DNA of 64,000 nucleotides from Actinoplanes oblitus (GCF_030252345.1 NZ_CP126980.1:2433501-2497500), one strand, 5' to 3'. Shown: positions 17,377 through 26,172, counted from the stretch's first letter. Numbers and translations: made by a program. Notes: a model not told the origin generated them from the sequence alone.

Positions 17377-18007
17377 GTGAAGCGGTGCCCGACCAGGATG
17401 GGCAGTTGTCGCTTACCGCCCGCTTACCTCGCCCTGGCATCGGGAGCGAAGCCGGGCGTGGGTGGATCCGTCCCCGAGGTCGCCCGCCACCTCGACATGC
17501 ACCCCGCCGACCTGGTCACCGGGCTCGACACCGTCCTGCACCGCCCCTGCCTGCGCGCCCGCCCCGAACCGGCCGACACCAACGACGCGGAGGACGTCGA
17601 CGCGCTGACCGTGCCCACCGCGCTGGCCACCGCCACCGCACGGCTGACCATCGACCAGCTCGCCGACGTCCTGGACTGGACACTCGAGCGGCGTCGCCGC
17701 CGCTCTCGGTCGGGCGACCACCGTCCCGCAGCTGGCCGGTCCGGTCGCGCTGCGCCACGTCGCCGCGAACACCTACACCGTCACGCCCCGGCTCGACCTG
17801 CTCTCCAGCGACGAACGCGGCCGCATACACGAGGTCGCCCGCTGGAACCAGCCTCTCGCGGCAGTCCCGGCTGGGAAGGCGGTCCGGGCAACACGAGCAG
17901 TCAGCTCCGGAGCCTCACGCAGGTCCATCGGACGCAGCGACACCCCAACCTCCACCACGAACGCCCCGAACATGATCGGGAGAGATCGTGCCGGGGCGAG
18001 CGTCTAG
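17377..18007 (+). pseudogene. Frameshifted helix-turn-helix-like gene
   Basis: Frame one carries VPEVARHLDMHPADLVTGLD and later TIDQLADVLDWTLER, helical segments resembling DNA-binding modules. After LER, near 17690, the sensible protein continues in another frame (VAAALGRATTTVPQLAGPVA, VTPRLDLLSSDERGRIHEVA) up to a TAG at 18005-18007. Neither frame alone gives a whole protein, so a single indel in the Arg-codon run (CGGCGTCGCCGCCGC) has broken it. The original function is unknown; the layout suggests a small winged-helix regulator. A programmed frameshift is unlikely, since no slippery heptamer is present. Confidence 0.5.
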
Positions 18008-18243
18008 TTCGGAATTCGCCAACAGAGTCCCTGAACGGGGGCCGGGCTGCTTTTGATCGGTCTCAGGTCACCACTTGGTCAGGCCCACCCGCCCGCATCA
18101 CGTCCTGATCGGGACTGCTGGTCGCCGTGTTCGTCTGGGGGCCGACCAGAATGCGCCGGAAATCGGCAATGACCTGGGACCGCAGTTCCGGCTGTGATCA
18201 TTCGGCTGATCCAATGACAAGCCGGGCTGCGGATACTTCCCTC

Positions 18244-18777
18244 ATGGCCACCGTTGACCTCATCCCCGCACCCGCCGGCGACGCGGTGACATTCCGTCTG
18301 CACCGGTCGCGGCTGTGGCTGAGGATGGCACTGATCTTCATTCCCGTGTTTCTGCTGGTCCGCGGGACCGCGATCGGCCTCTTGCTGGACAGGTGGGACT
18401 TCACCGAAACGGTGATCTGGGTGCTGCTGACGGCGATCGGGGGAGCAACCGGGACCGTCCTCGGCGCCGGCCGCAATCTCGGCTGGATACGCGCCTCGGC
18501 CGCCGGCCTGGAGTTCGCGGCCACCCGCCGCAAACCGGTGTTCCTGCCGTGGTCGGCGGTTCAGTCGGTCCGGCTGCGCTTCACCGGCCATTTGACTGAA
18601 CTGCTGATAACGCCCACCAGCCTGAACGCCGCTACCGTCGCCGCCGTTTCGGCGTGGGCGCCACGGGTACGTCGACGCTCGGGCGCCGCCGCCTTCGTCG
18701 TTGACGTCGGACTGATGACGCCCGGACCGTCGGCACTGCTCGCCGAGATGAATCGACGGCTTGTCGCCCATCGTTGA
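18244..18777 (+). CDS. Two-TM membrane protein with PH-like C-terminal domain
   Basis: 177 residues from the ATG at 18244 (MATVDLIPAP). An upstream in-frame start at 18127 would add 39 residues of poor composition and was rejected. Two hydrophobic helices lie at about 30-52 (MALIFIPVFLLVRGTAIGLL) and 58-80. A soluble domain of about 95 residues follows, with a Trp-containing beta pattern (GWIRASAAGLEFAATRRKPV, FLPWSAVQSVRL). That pattern resembles bacterial PH-like domains fused to membrane anchors. No partner gene is evident. It is the last chromosomal gene before the island. Confidence 0.6.
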   Translation: MATVDLIPAPAGDAVTFRLHRSRLWLRMALIFIPVFLLVRGTAIGLLLDRWDFTETVIWVLLTAIGGATGTVLGAGRNLGWIRASAAGLEFAATRRKPVFLPWSAVQSVRLRFTGHLTELLITPTSLNAATVAAVSAWAPRVRRRSGAAAFVVDVGLMTPGPSALLAEMNRRLVAHR

Positions 18778-18903
18778 GGCAAGCCACCCTGGCGTGACCA
18801 CTTCCGTGTTATCGGAGGTTCCAGACGCAGATCAACGTAAAGGGGCAGCTGGGTCATCTCAAGCTGGACCGGGTGGCAGGGTCCACGCCGACCAAAACAC
18901 AAA

Positions 18904-18934
18904 GCCGCTGACCAATAATATGCCGGTCAGCGGC
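18904..18934 (-). terminator. Probable original terminator of tRNA-Leu, now outside the left island boundary
   Basis: A perfect 10-bp stem, GCCGCTGACC (18904-18913) with GGTCAGCGGC (18925-18934), is followed on the minus strand by a T-rich run (TTTGTGTTTTGG). It therefore terminates minus-strand transcription. The only minus-strand gene end next to it is the 3'-tRNA fragment at 18967-18995. Before insertion of the island this hairpin would have stood about 32 bases downstream of tRNA-Leu. Confidence 0.6.
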
Positions 18935-18966
18935 TATCTGGTATCGATCGCACATCGATGATATTG

Positions 18967-18995
18967 CGTGTCCGGAGGGGGACTCACACCCCCAT
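18967..18995. repeat. Left attachment-site copy (att), duplicate of tRNA-Leu 3' end
   Basis: 29 bases match 46838-46866 at 26 positions, with the first 18 identical (CGTGTCCGGAGGGGGACT). The three mismatches fall together in the T-loop part (CAC versus TGA). The right copy is the 3' end of a complete tRNA-Leu gene, while the left copy is only a fragment with no cloverleaf beyond it. This is the footprint left when a tyrosine integrase inserts an element into a tRNA gene. Confidence 0.75.
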
Positions 18996-19096
18996 ACAAC
19001 GCATCCGGCACGCAAACCCGCTCCCCGTAACAAAACACCGCATCGCCACGCGTCCACCGCACCGGTGCGTCGCCGGCTGCCGGCAGGTGATGGCCG

Positions 19097-19576
19097 ATGG
19101 TGAGGACCGTCCCGCTGCCACCCTTGGTGCCGCGGCTGACGCTGCCGGACCGGGAAGGCCAGCGCCGAGAGCCTGGTCGTGGGCCGGTGCAGCGGCGGCC
19201 GCTGCCCCTGCCGAAAGTGCCGCAGTTCCCGACGCGTGACGTCGTCTTCGGGCTCGCCGCGCTCGATCGGGCCGGCCGGATCACCGACAAAGTCATCATG
19301 GGGTGCCTCGGCTGGAAGCCGGGCCTAAGACTGGAGTTCACGATCCGCGAAGGGCTGATCGTGGTCGCCGCCGACGAGACCGGCTGCCGAACCTTGGATG
19401 AGCGGTGGCAGGTCCGGCTACCGATGCGGGTGCGCCGGGCCTGCCGCATGGAAGGCCACCAGCGGGTGGTTCTGGCTGCCCTGCCGGACAAGCAGCGGCT
19501 GATCGTGCACCCGCCCGCACAACTGGGTCAGCTCACCCTGGCCGCGCACACCGCCGCGATCGGTGGTGGGCGGTGA
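19097..19576 (+). CDS. AbrB/SpoVT-like DNA-binding protein preceding the integrase
   Basis: 159 residues. After a Pro/Arg-rich N-terminal tail, two beta-hairpin units typical of swapped-hairpin AbrB folds follow (VFGLAALDRAGRITDKVIMG, then WQVRLPMRVRRACRMEGHQR with VVLAALPDKQRLIVHPP). Proteins of this shape often precede integrases in actinobacterial integrative elements, and they may act as directionality or expression factors. AGGTGA lies about 10 bases before the ATG at 19097. The stop overlaps the integrase GTG by 4 bases (GTGA), so the two are co-translated. It lies 0.1 kb inside the left att copy. The role in excision is inferred. Confidence 0.65.
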   Translation: MVRTVPLPPLVPRLTLPDREGQRREPGRGPVQRRPLPLPKVPQFPTRDVVFGLAALDRAGRITDKVIMGCLGWKPGLRLEFTIREGLIVVAADETGCRTLDERWQVRLPMRVRRACRMEGHQRVVLAALPDKQRLIVHPPAQLGQLTLAAHTAAIGGGR

Positions 19577-20649
19577 GCGGCGGGGCGAAGCCGGAGGTGC
19601 TGCAGGCGGCGCGCACCCTGTTACAGCAGATGGGTATCACCCCGGCGGATCTACTCAACACCGCGGTGCCGGGCAGGTCGGCGCCGACGTTCGCCGAGTA
19701 TCTGCCGATCGTGGCGGCGGCGGTCGCGCCGGGGTCGCAGCGCATGTATGGCACCTACTGGGCCAAGGCCCTCGAACGCTGGGCCGAGCGCCGTATCGAT
19801 TCGGTCATCCCGTCGGAGATCGAAGTCGCGATGCGCGAGATCCAGGCGACCGCGTTGCGGCGCCGCAATAATCGCGGCGGCCGCAGCGCCGCGGAGCATT
19901 TCATCTCCGCGATGCGCTGCTTCTACAAGCGGGCGGTCGCTGACGGCTATATCGGCGAGGGCGACAATCCGGCCCGCAAGGTTCCGAAACCGGCCCGGCT
20001 GGCCTCCACCCGCTCGGCGTTGGCCGATGACCGGCTGGCCGAACTCACCGAAACGGCGGGCACCTCCGGCAACGACCCCGAGCTGGACACGTTGATCCTG
20101 CGCTTCCACATCGAGACCGCCTGTCGCCGCGGCGGCCTGCTCGCCCTGCGGCCGATGGACCTCGACGTCGAACAGTGCCTGGTCCTGCTACGCGAGAAAG
20201 GGGACACGTTCCGGTGGCAGCCGGTCTCGCCGACTCTGATGGCGTTCCTGCAACAACACGCCCAGGAACGCGGCTCACCGCAGCGCGGGTCACTGCTGCG
20301 CTACCGCAACGGTAAACCGGTCGGACGGCGCCGCTACGACTACCTATTCACCCGCGTCGGCGACCTCCTGCCCTGGGTCCGGGTGCAGATGATCTCCGCG
20401 CACTGGCTCCGCCATACGACGCTTACGTGGGTTGAGCGGGTCTACGGATATGCCGTCGCGCTCGCCTACGCTGGCCACGCCGAAACCCCGAACGACGCGG
20501 GCACCACTGCGCGGTATGTGAAAGCGACCTTGCAGGAGGTTGCGACGGCGTTGTCTGGACTGACTGGCGAGCCCCATCCCCTCGCGCTACCAGGCAATCT
20601 GCCGGTGCTCAACCTCGCGGGCGATGCTCTCGTCGGTGAATACGACTAA
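19573..20649 (+). CDS. Tyrosine-type integrase/recombinase
   Basis: 358 residues from a GTG that overlaps the stop of the AbrB-like gene. A SAM-like core-binding domain (about 35-130, TFAEYLPIVAAAVAPGSQRM) precedes the catalytic domain. All the catalytic residues are visible: Arg in ETACRRGGLLAL (about 184), the beta-hairpin Lys in LREKGDTFRW, HxxR in SAHWLRHTTL (about 276), His in YAGHAE and the nucleophilic Tyr in TTARYVKATL (about 314). It should therefore be active. Its position just inside the att copy makes it the best candidate for the enzyme that inserted the island into tRNA-Leu. Confidence 0.9.
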   Translation: MSGGAKPEVLQAARTLLQQMGITPADLLNTAVPGRSAPTFAEYLPIVAAAVAPGSQRMYGTYWAKALERWAERRIDSVIPSEIEVAMREIQATALRRRNNRGGRSAAEHFISAMRCFYKRAVADGYIGEGDNPARKVPKPARLASTRSALADDRLAELTETAGTSGNDPELDTLILRFHIETACRRGGLLALRPMDLDVEQCLVLLREKGDTFRWQPVSPTLMAFLQQHAQERGSPQRGSLLRYRNGKPVGRRRYDYLFTRVGDLLPWVRVQMISAHWLRHTTLTWVERVYGYAVALAYAGHAETPNDAGTTARYVKATLQEVATALSGLTGEPHPLALPGNLPVLNLAGDALVGEYD

Positions 20650-20659
20650 AGACCGAGGA

Positions 20660-20694
20660 GGGCTGGCGGCGCGACCTGGTCACGCCGCCAGCCC
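20660..20694. terminator. Terminator between convergent integrase and TIGR02391 gene
   Basis: A perfect 12-bp GC-rich stem (GGGCTGGCGGCG at 20660-20671, complement at 20683-20694) with an 11-base loop starts 11 bases after the integrase stop. It lies between two convergent transcripts. Confidence 0.7.
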
Positions 20695-20816
20695 GGGCTG
20701 CTGAGGGTTGCGGCGCTTGTGCGAACTCGGCGATCGGTCTTTGCTGTCCGATGAGGCGGCCGCCAAGAGCGAAGGCGGACCGCCAGCCGCCGCGCCCGTC
20801 GCAGACGGATCCGGTG

Positions 20817-21662
20817 TTATGCCGGAGGGATCACTCGGGTCTGATCGAGGCGGCGGTGCACGAACGACAGCATGGAGAACAGATCGAGTGCGTCTGCTTC
20901 GGTCAGATTCCAGAGTCCGGTCGCGCGAGTGGTGTGTGCGGGCGGGTTGCGGAATGTACCGAAGATGCCTTTGATGAGGTTGGCAAAGCCGTTTTGTTCG
21001 CTGGTGTCGGAGACACTCTGATATCCGTTGATATGCATGAGTGTCGTTCCGTTCCTGGGCAGGAGACAGGCTTCGACAAGGGTGTTGCCGTCGGTGTTGA
21101 GGCCGCTCATCTGGCGCAATCGCTGGGCTACTCCTTTGGTGGCCTCGAACACGGCGTGGAACAGCGATTGGCGGATGAGTTCTTCGTCGCAGTAGCGGAT
21201 GACTTCGGGATGGACGCCTCGGTGGTTCAGTTCGTAGCGGAGGCGGCCGGCGATGCGGGCGACGTCGTCGAGAGTGGTGGCGGTTTCGGTTGCTGGTCCG
21301 AGGCGCCCTTGGGCGGTGATCTCGAGGCCGACCAATGAGAGTGGCTCTGCCAAAGCTTTGCGTAGTTGTTCGAATCGGTCGCGGGCGCGGAGGTAGCGGG
21401 CTGGGGTCATCGCCGCGATTAGGAAGCGGCTGATGGCGGTGTTGGTGCCGTCGCGTTGCTGCTGTTGGAGCAGGGCGGTGGCCACGCGGGTGCGTTTGTT
21501 CGGCGCGTCGAGGACGTCGGGGATGCCGGCCGCGGCCAGCAGTTGCTCGATTTCCCTGTTGGCCAGCCCTGGAGATTCGGTGCTGCCCATTATCTCGGAG
21601 ATCTCCTGGACGACGGCGGTCGGCCAGGGGCTGGTGTCGGGGGTTTCGTCGGTGGCGGTCAT
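20817..21662 (-). CDS. TIGR02391 (Ymh-like) family protein
   Basis: 281 residues. The C-terminal 150 residues carry the family marks: VHPEVIRYCDEELIR, then HAVFEATKGVAQRLRQMSGL, DGNTLVEACL, and IFGTFRNPPAHTTRAT followed by LDLFSMLSFVHRRLD. TIGR02391 proteins have no established biochemistry but recur in prophages and defence islands, often beside nucleases or helicases. The N-terminal 120 residues are helical and include a Gln run (LLQQQQRDG). The ATG overlaps the stop of the helicase gene by 4 bases (ATGA), so the two are translationally coupled. This suggests the products form one system. Confidence 0.75.
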   Translation of the reverse strand: MTATDETPDTSPWPTAVVQEISEIMGSTESPGLANREIEQLLAAAGIPDVLDAPNKRTRVATALLQQQQRDGTNTAISRFLIAAMTPARYLRARDRFEQLRKALAEPLSLVGLEITAQGRLGPATETATTLDDVARIAGRLRYELNHRGVHPEVIRYCDEELIRQSLFHAVFEATKGVAQRLRQMSGLNTDGNTLVEACLLPRNGTTLMHINGYQSVSDTSEQNGFANLIKGIFGTFRNPPAHTTRATGLWNLTEADALDLFSMLSFVHRRLDQTRVIPPA

Positions 21663-24600
21663 GGCTCCTGGTCGTCGAGTCCTTGTTCGTCGGCGGATAG
21701 GGTTGCGGCTTCCCAGACGGGAGCGGCGCGGTCGATGTGCGGGAGGGTTCGCGGGTCGATGCCTCGGCGGCGTAGCGCAGCCCAGAGCGGGCGCAGGGCG
21801 GCTTCGGGGTCGGTGAGGTAGTCACTGTGTTTGATCCGGACGAATTGCCAGCCTGCGCGTTGGAGTTCGCGGTCTCGCTGCAGCCTCTCGTGGATGTGTT
21901 CGGGGGTGGTGGGCCGGTCAGGAGTTTCGCATTCCACGGCGAGGCGACCGCTGTCACCGATGATGACGAGGTCGACGGTGGAGCCGCTGATCGGGTATTG
22001 GGCTCTGACGGCGTAGTTGCGTTCGCGCAGGTCGAGGAAGACGTGTTGCTGGAGCAGGGTTGCGAAGCCGCGGTGCAGTTCGTCGCGGCCGGCCTGATCG
22101 AGTTGCGGATCGGTGGTCATCAGGGTCGGTGGGTGTTGCATCCAGGTCAGCAGCGAGTGGCGCATGTCATCTGGTTTGAGCTGGGCGGCGTCGATGGAGG
22201 TAAATAACCAGAGTTGGTCGCGGGCGCGGGAGGCGGCGACGTTGAAACGGCGTTCGTTGACTCGTCCGACCTGTGGCCTGCGAGGCCGGGCGATCGTCAT
22301 GGACAGCAGGATGACGTCGCGTTCGTCACCTTGGAAGTCGGGTGGCTGCCCGACCCTGATGTCATGACGCTGGATCTCGGCCGGGTCGATCGTGCTGCGG
22401 ATCATTCCGTCGATGAGGGTCGCTTGCGCGCCGCTCTGCAGGACGACAACACCGATGGATTTGGTGAGGTAGTTGGAGTCGATCAACAGTTTCTGGATCT
22501 GGTCGACGACCGCTTCGGCTTCGGCCGGGTTCTTCGGGTTCGTGGAGGTGCCTTCTTCGACGGCGTTGGCGACGCGGACGACCTCTATGGGGTTGAGCCG
22601 GTCGGCGCCGAACTGCCGGAGCGGTATAAGGCTGTCGCGGTAGAACTGGCGGGATGACCATCCGATGATCTCGGGCATGCAGCGGAAGTGTTCTTTGAGC
22701 CGGATGACGCCGGGGAACCGTGCGGACAGAAGTTCGTAGAGGTTCGAGACGGGGTTGAAGCTTTCGCGGACGTGCTCGCGCAGGGCGTTCAGGTGATGGT
22801 CGATGGATTCGTGGACGGTGGCCAGCTCGGTACGCAGTCCGGGAGCGCATTGCCGGTCGTCGCCGACGATGATCACTCGTGGGGCGAGGCAGAGCAGGAA
22901 CAGGGCGTCGATGCCGGCCTGGCTGGCCTCGTCGACGATGACTACGTCGAAGCTGTTGGGCTCGATGTCGATAGTTTCGATGACGTTGCTCAGCGGCATG
23001 ATCCATGCCGGGACGGCGGCCTGGGCGTCGTGCATCGCGCTGCGTGCGGAGTTCAGGCGGCGTTCCGCGTGTTCGCTCTTTCCTCGGCCGTAGGAGCTCA
23101 TGGCAGATCGATAGTCCTGCAGGGCTGCTCGCTGTTCCTCGGTGACGTTTGCTAGGCAGTGCAGCAGCGCCCGGCCGCCGGCGAGTTGCGCGGTGACGTC
23201 GGCCAGTTGGGTGTCGAGGTCGCGTAGGCGGCGTTCGGTGTCGTCACTATCGGCGGAGGCGATCAGCCGCTGGTAGCGGACGGCGGTGGCCCAGGACCAG
23301 GCGGCGCTGAGCCGGGCGAGTTGGGAGTCCCAGGCCGGATGATGCGGGTCTTGGGTCAGCCGGGCCGCGAGCGCGGGGTGCCGGGTGCGCAGTCGGCCGG
23401 TGAGTTCGGTGCAGTGGTGCTCGCGGGTGTGGTCGAGGGCGGCTTTGCCGACTTTGGCGCGCAGGGACGCGTAGCTGGTGATGTCGCGGTCGCGCAGTGC
23501 GGTTATTAGTTGCAGGACTTCGGGCGCGGCGTCCGGGTCGTAGCTGACCGTGGTGAGCCTGCCCTGGATGGCGTCGAGTTCGTCTTGTGCGGTGCGGGCG
23601 CGGGCGATCAGCGGTGCTGCCTGGATCGCGCGGGCGGTCCGGTCCCACTGTTGTGGTGTGCGGATCGGGAAGCGGACCCCGTGGCGGCGCAGGTGGTGTT
23701 CGATGTGGTCGCGGATGCCGGAGAGGGCGTCAATCGTGGCAGCGCTGCGTTCGATGTCGCGCAGCTGGGCCAGGCGGCCGCTGAGTCGTGGCGCGGGCGC
23801 TGCGTTCCCGGTTGGCCATGCCCGTAGGGCGGTGTCGACGGTTGTCGTGGCGTGCAGGTAGGTGATGGCTATCTCGAGCGCGTCGACGGTGTTCGGCGGC
23901 GCCTGGTCGACGGTGCATGCGGTCAGGAGTTCGGCCGCGTCGAGTTCGACGGGGTGGGCAGGCAGGTAACGGCGGATCCAGTGGCGTTGTTTCAGGTAGG
24001 CGCGCAGTCGCAGGGCCTGGCCGAGCAGCCGGACCGGGTCGGCGGCCGGATCCACGCTGACCCTGGTGTCGGCTGCCGCGGCGCGTACCGTGGAGTCGGT
24101 GGTGACGGCTCGCAGTTCAGCGCGCAGGGTGGCCCAGTATTCGGGGTTCTGCCGGGCGAGCCTGTCTCGGGCGGCGTGCAGCCGCCAATCGTCGCTGCCC
24201 CAGTGCGCGGTCAGTTCGGAGAGTCCGACTTCGGCGAGGCTGTCCGCGGCTTGTTGGATCAGCTGAACGACGTCGGTTAGCGGCTGCCGGTCGAGGTTCA
24301 GCAACGGCGCTACCTCGGTGCGGTCGGGGCCGAGGAGCTCGTCGACGCGGTTGAGGTGGGCGAAGGCGGTGTTGATCTCCAGCGGTTCTGGCAACGAATC
24401 GATGTCGGGCAGGCGTTGCCGGCCGCGGACCGCTCGTTCCGGGGTCGTGGTGCGCAGCAGGTCGAGCAACGCAACCGCCTCGCCGTCAGTCAAGGCCGGG
24501 GTGTCGGTGCCGGTCGGCGCGAGTTCGCCGATCCACTCGTACGCGGGCCGGTCGGCCTCGATCGCGCTGACGATGTCCACGAGGGTTCCGCTGTATCGAC

Positions 24601-25900
24601 CGGCGCCAGGTCGGTGGATCGAGTACTGGTCCTCGCGGACGATCTGCAGATCCAGCAGAGCGGCCTTACGTCGCTGCAATAAGTCGTGCCGCCGGTCGGC
24701 GAGCCGGTCTACAGTCCGTGCCAGCTGTGCCGTGTCGGTGCCGGCCTGCAACTCGGACAGGGCGGTGATGCTGCGGTCGAGGGCGTCGTCGGCGCCGCGC
24801 CGCAGCCCGGTCGCGAGTACGCACAGGTCGCGTACGTCCGCCGGGATTTTGTCCTTCAAGACCCGTAACGCCTGGCCTTTCTCGCTGGTGACCAGCACCC
24901 GCTGCCCGTCGGCAAGCAGGGCGCAGATGAGGTTCGCGATTGTGTGGGTCTTGCCCGTGCCTGGCGGTCCCTGAATCACCGCGGCCGTGTCGGAGCGCAG
25001 CACCTCGAGGATGCGTCGCTGTTCGGCGTTGCTCGACAGGGGGAGTAGGGGATCCGCGTCGTCCAGCAGACTCGCCCGTATGGTCTGGGCAAGGTATTGC
25101 TGCTTCTGTTCACGCTCGAACGGGACGACGAGTTGAGCCAGGCCGAGCGGCGCCGCGGCACCGGATTGCTGCAGGTCGGCAGTGAGCTGGCCGTAGAACT
25201 CGATGAGCCGGCTGCGGGTGCGCGGCCGCAGCAGCAAAGCGGGCGAGAGGGTGAGCGCCGACTCGCCGGGTTCCTCGAGGGGTGTCCAGGTGTGTGGGTT
25301 GACCAGCAGCGGCTCGGGCCAGCAGCGCCGCTTCCATTCCACGAGCCAGCCGGCCACCTGCGGAGACAACGGCGTGAGATCGGCGGCCTGATCGGCCAGC
25401 ATGGCGCTGATTTCTCGATCCGCTGTGAAACCGTCCTCGGCCCTCAGGAAATCGCGATCCTCCAGCCGGAAACCGGCTGTGAGCGATGGCAGCAGGCGCG
25501 CCGTTTCGGCAATGACGTCCACGGGCAACTCGACCGGGCAGGTCAGCAGGTGTCGCCGTACAGAGCGTTTGCCTGCCGGGATTGTCAGCAGCCCGATACC
25601 GAACAGCAGTTCGTGAGAGTCGCTCAGGTCGACGGCTCGACGGCCGAGGGCCTCGAGCCGGCGGTAACGGTCAACGACCGGCCCGGCATGCTGGGTAGAC
25701 GGCGGGCAATGGATCTCCAACAGCTCGCCCGAGCCCTCGTCGGCGAAGTGCTCCTGGTAGTCGTCGAGCCAGATCGTGCCGTCCTTCGCAGTGTCTCGTA
25801 CCTGCTCGGATGACTGCTCGACCAGCTCCTTGAGGTACGCGACCAGCCCGCTCGTGCGCTGCACCACGTACTCGTCGATCAACGAGAGCGAAGACAACAC
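21659..25900 (-). CDS. SF1 helicase with C-terminal MTES_1575-type nuclease domain
   Basis: 1413 residues from a GTG at 25900. The N-terminal 290 residues are of unknown fold. A split superfamily 1 helicase of the DNA2/NAM7 type follows. Walker A is IQGPPGTGKTHTIANL (about 310) and Walker B is VVIVDEASQAGIDALFLLC (about 983), with GDDRQCAP, then PPDFQGDERDVILLSMT and NVAASRARDQLWLF as motifs III to VI. About 650 residues, largely helical, are inserted between the two RecA cores. The last 120 residues have the VDLVIIGDSGRLAVECE (about 1310) and GWQFVRIKHSDYL signature of Vsr/PD-(D/E)XK-like MTES_1575 nucleases. The order resembles antiphage helicase-nuclease fusions, though not the PLD-bearing Mokosh type. 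It probably unwinds and cuts invading nucleic acid. Confidence 0.85.
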   Translation of the reverse strand: MLSSLSLIDEYVVQRTSGLVAYLKELVEQSSEQVRDTAKDGTIWLDDYQEHFADEGSGELLEIHCPPSTQHAGPVVDRYRRLEALGRRAVDLSDSHELLFGIGLLTIPAGKRSVRRHLLTCPVELPVDVIAETARLLPSLTAGFRLEDRDFLRAEDGFTADREISAMLADQAADLTPLSPQVAGWLVEWKRRCWPEPLLVNPHTWTPLEEPGESALTLSPALLLRPRTRSRLIEFYGQLTADLQQSGAAAPLGLAQLVVPFEREQKQQYLAQTIRASLLDDADPLLPLSSNAEQRRILEVLRSDTAAVIQGPPGTGKTHTIANLICALLADGQRVLVTSEKGQALRVLKDKIPADVRDLCVLATGLRRGADDALDRSITALSELQAGTDTAQLARTVDRLADRRHDLLQRRKAALLDLQIVREDQYSIHRPGAGRYSGTLVDIVSAIEADRPAYEWIGELAPTGTDTPALTDGEAVALLDLLRTTTPERAVRGRQRLPDIDSLPEPLEINTAFAHLNRVDELLGPDRTEVAPLLNLDRQPLTDVVQLIQQAADSLAEVGLSELTAHWGSDDWRLHAARDRLARQNPEYWATLRAELRAVTTDSTVRAAAADTRVSVDPAADPVRLLGQALRLRAYLKQRHWIRRYLPAHPVELDAAELLTACTVDQAPPNTVDALEIAITYLHATTTVDTALRAWPTGNAAPAPRLSGRLAQLRDIERSAATIDALSGIRDHIEHHLRRHGVRFPIRTPQQWDRTARAIQAAPLIARARTAQDELDAIQGRLTTVSYDPDAAPEVLQLITALRDRDITSYASLRAKVGKAALDHTREHHCTELTGRLRTRHPALAARLTQDPHHPAWDSQLARLSAAWSWATAVRYQRLIASADSDDTERRLRDLDTQLADVTAQLAGGRALLHCLANVTEEQRAALQDYRSAMSSYGRGKSEHAERRLNSARSAMHDAQAAVPAWIMPLSNVIETIDIEPNSFDVVIVDEASQAGIDALFLLCLAPRVIIVGDDRQCAPGLRTELATVHESIDHHLNALREHVRESFNPVSNLYELLSARFPGVIRLKEHFRCMPEIIGWSSRQFYRDSLIPLRQFGADRLNPIEVVRVANAVEEGTSTNPKNPAEAEAVVDQIQKLLIDSNYLTKSIGVVVLQSGAQATLIDGMIRSTIDPAEIQRHDIRVGQPPDFQGDERDVILLSMTIARPRRPQVGRVNERRFNVAASRARDQLWLFTSIDAAQLKPDDMRHSLLTWMQHPPTLMTTDPQLDQAGRDELHRGFATLLQQHVFLDLRERNYAVRAQYPISGSTVDLVIIGDSGRLAVECETPDRPTTPEHIHERLQRDRELQRAGWQFVRIKHSDYLTDPEAALRPLWAALRRRGIDPRTLPHIDRAAPVWEAATLSADEQGLDDQEP

Positions 25901-26001
25901 GCTTCACAGTTTGCATCCGTCGGGTTACGTTCAGCAACAGCGCTGCTGATGAATGAATGCCATTCTGCGACAGTCCGCCGGACGCCTGGGAGTTCCTACA
26001 G

Positions 26002-26172
26002 GTCTCTTCAAACAGCGAGAGTGAGCTTTTCTGCCGGTTTGCGATGGTGCGGGTGCGGGTGCGGGTGCATGACGTGCAGGACGTCAACGCGGTGGCGGGC
26101 AAGGCAGATGAGGGCGGCGTTGTGCCGCTTGCCTTCGGCCTGGATGCCCCCAGCGGCAAGGCTCAACGCGTG
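26002..26172 (-). pseudogene. IS110-family transposase C-terminal relic
   Basis: The minus strand reads IQAEGKRHNAALICLARHRV and then DVLHVM, the C-terminal helix of IS110/IS116 transposases, followed by a short His-Pro run and a stop. The His-Pro run comes from a (GGTGCG)n hexamer repeat on the plus strand around 26046-26069. Nothing of the catalytic part survives upstream. It is unrelated in sequence to the intact IS110 copy at 29497. Confidence 0.55.

Noticed and set aside
18967..19040. Second complete tRNA at the left island end
   Set aside because: Only the 3' 29 bases resemble tRNA-Leu. No anticodon, D-arm or acceptor 5' strand follows, so it is an att fragment.
21659..25900. Assignment of the helicase gene to Mokosh
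   Set aside because: Single-gene Mokosh proteins end in a phospholipase D-type nuclease with HxK motifs. Here the C-terminus has a VDLV...ECE pattern of the MTES_1575 type.
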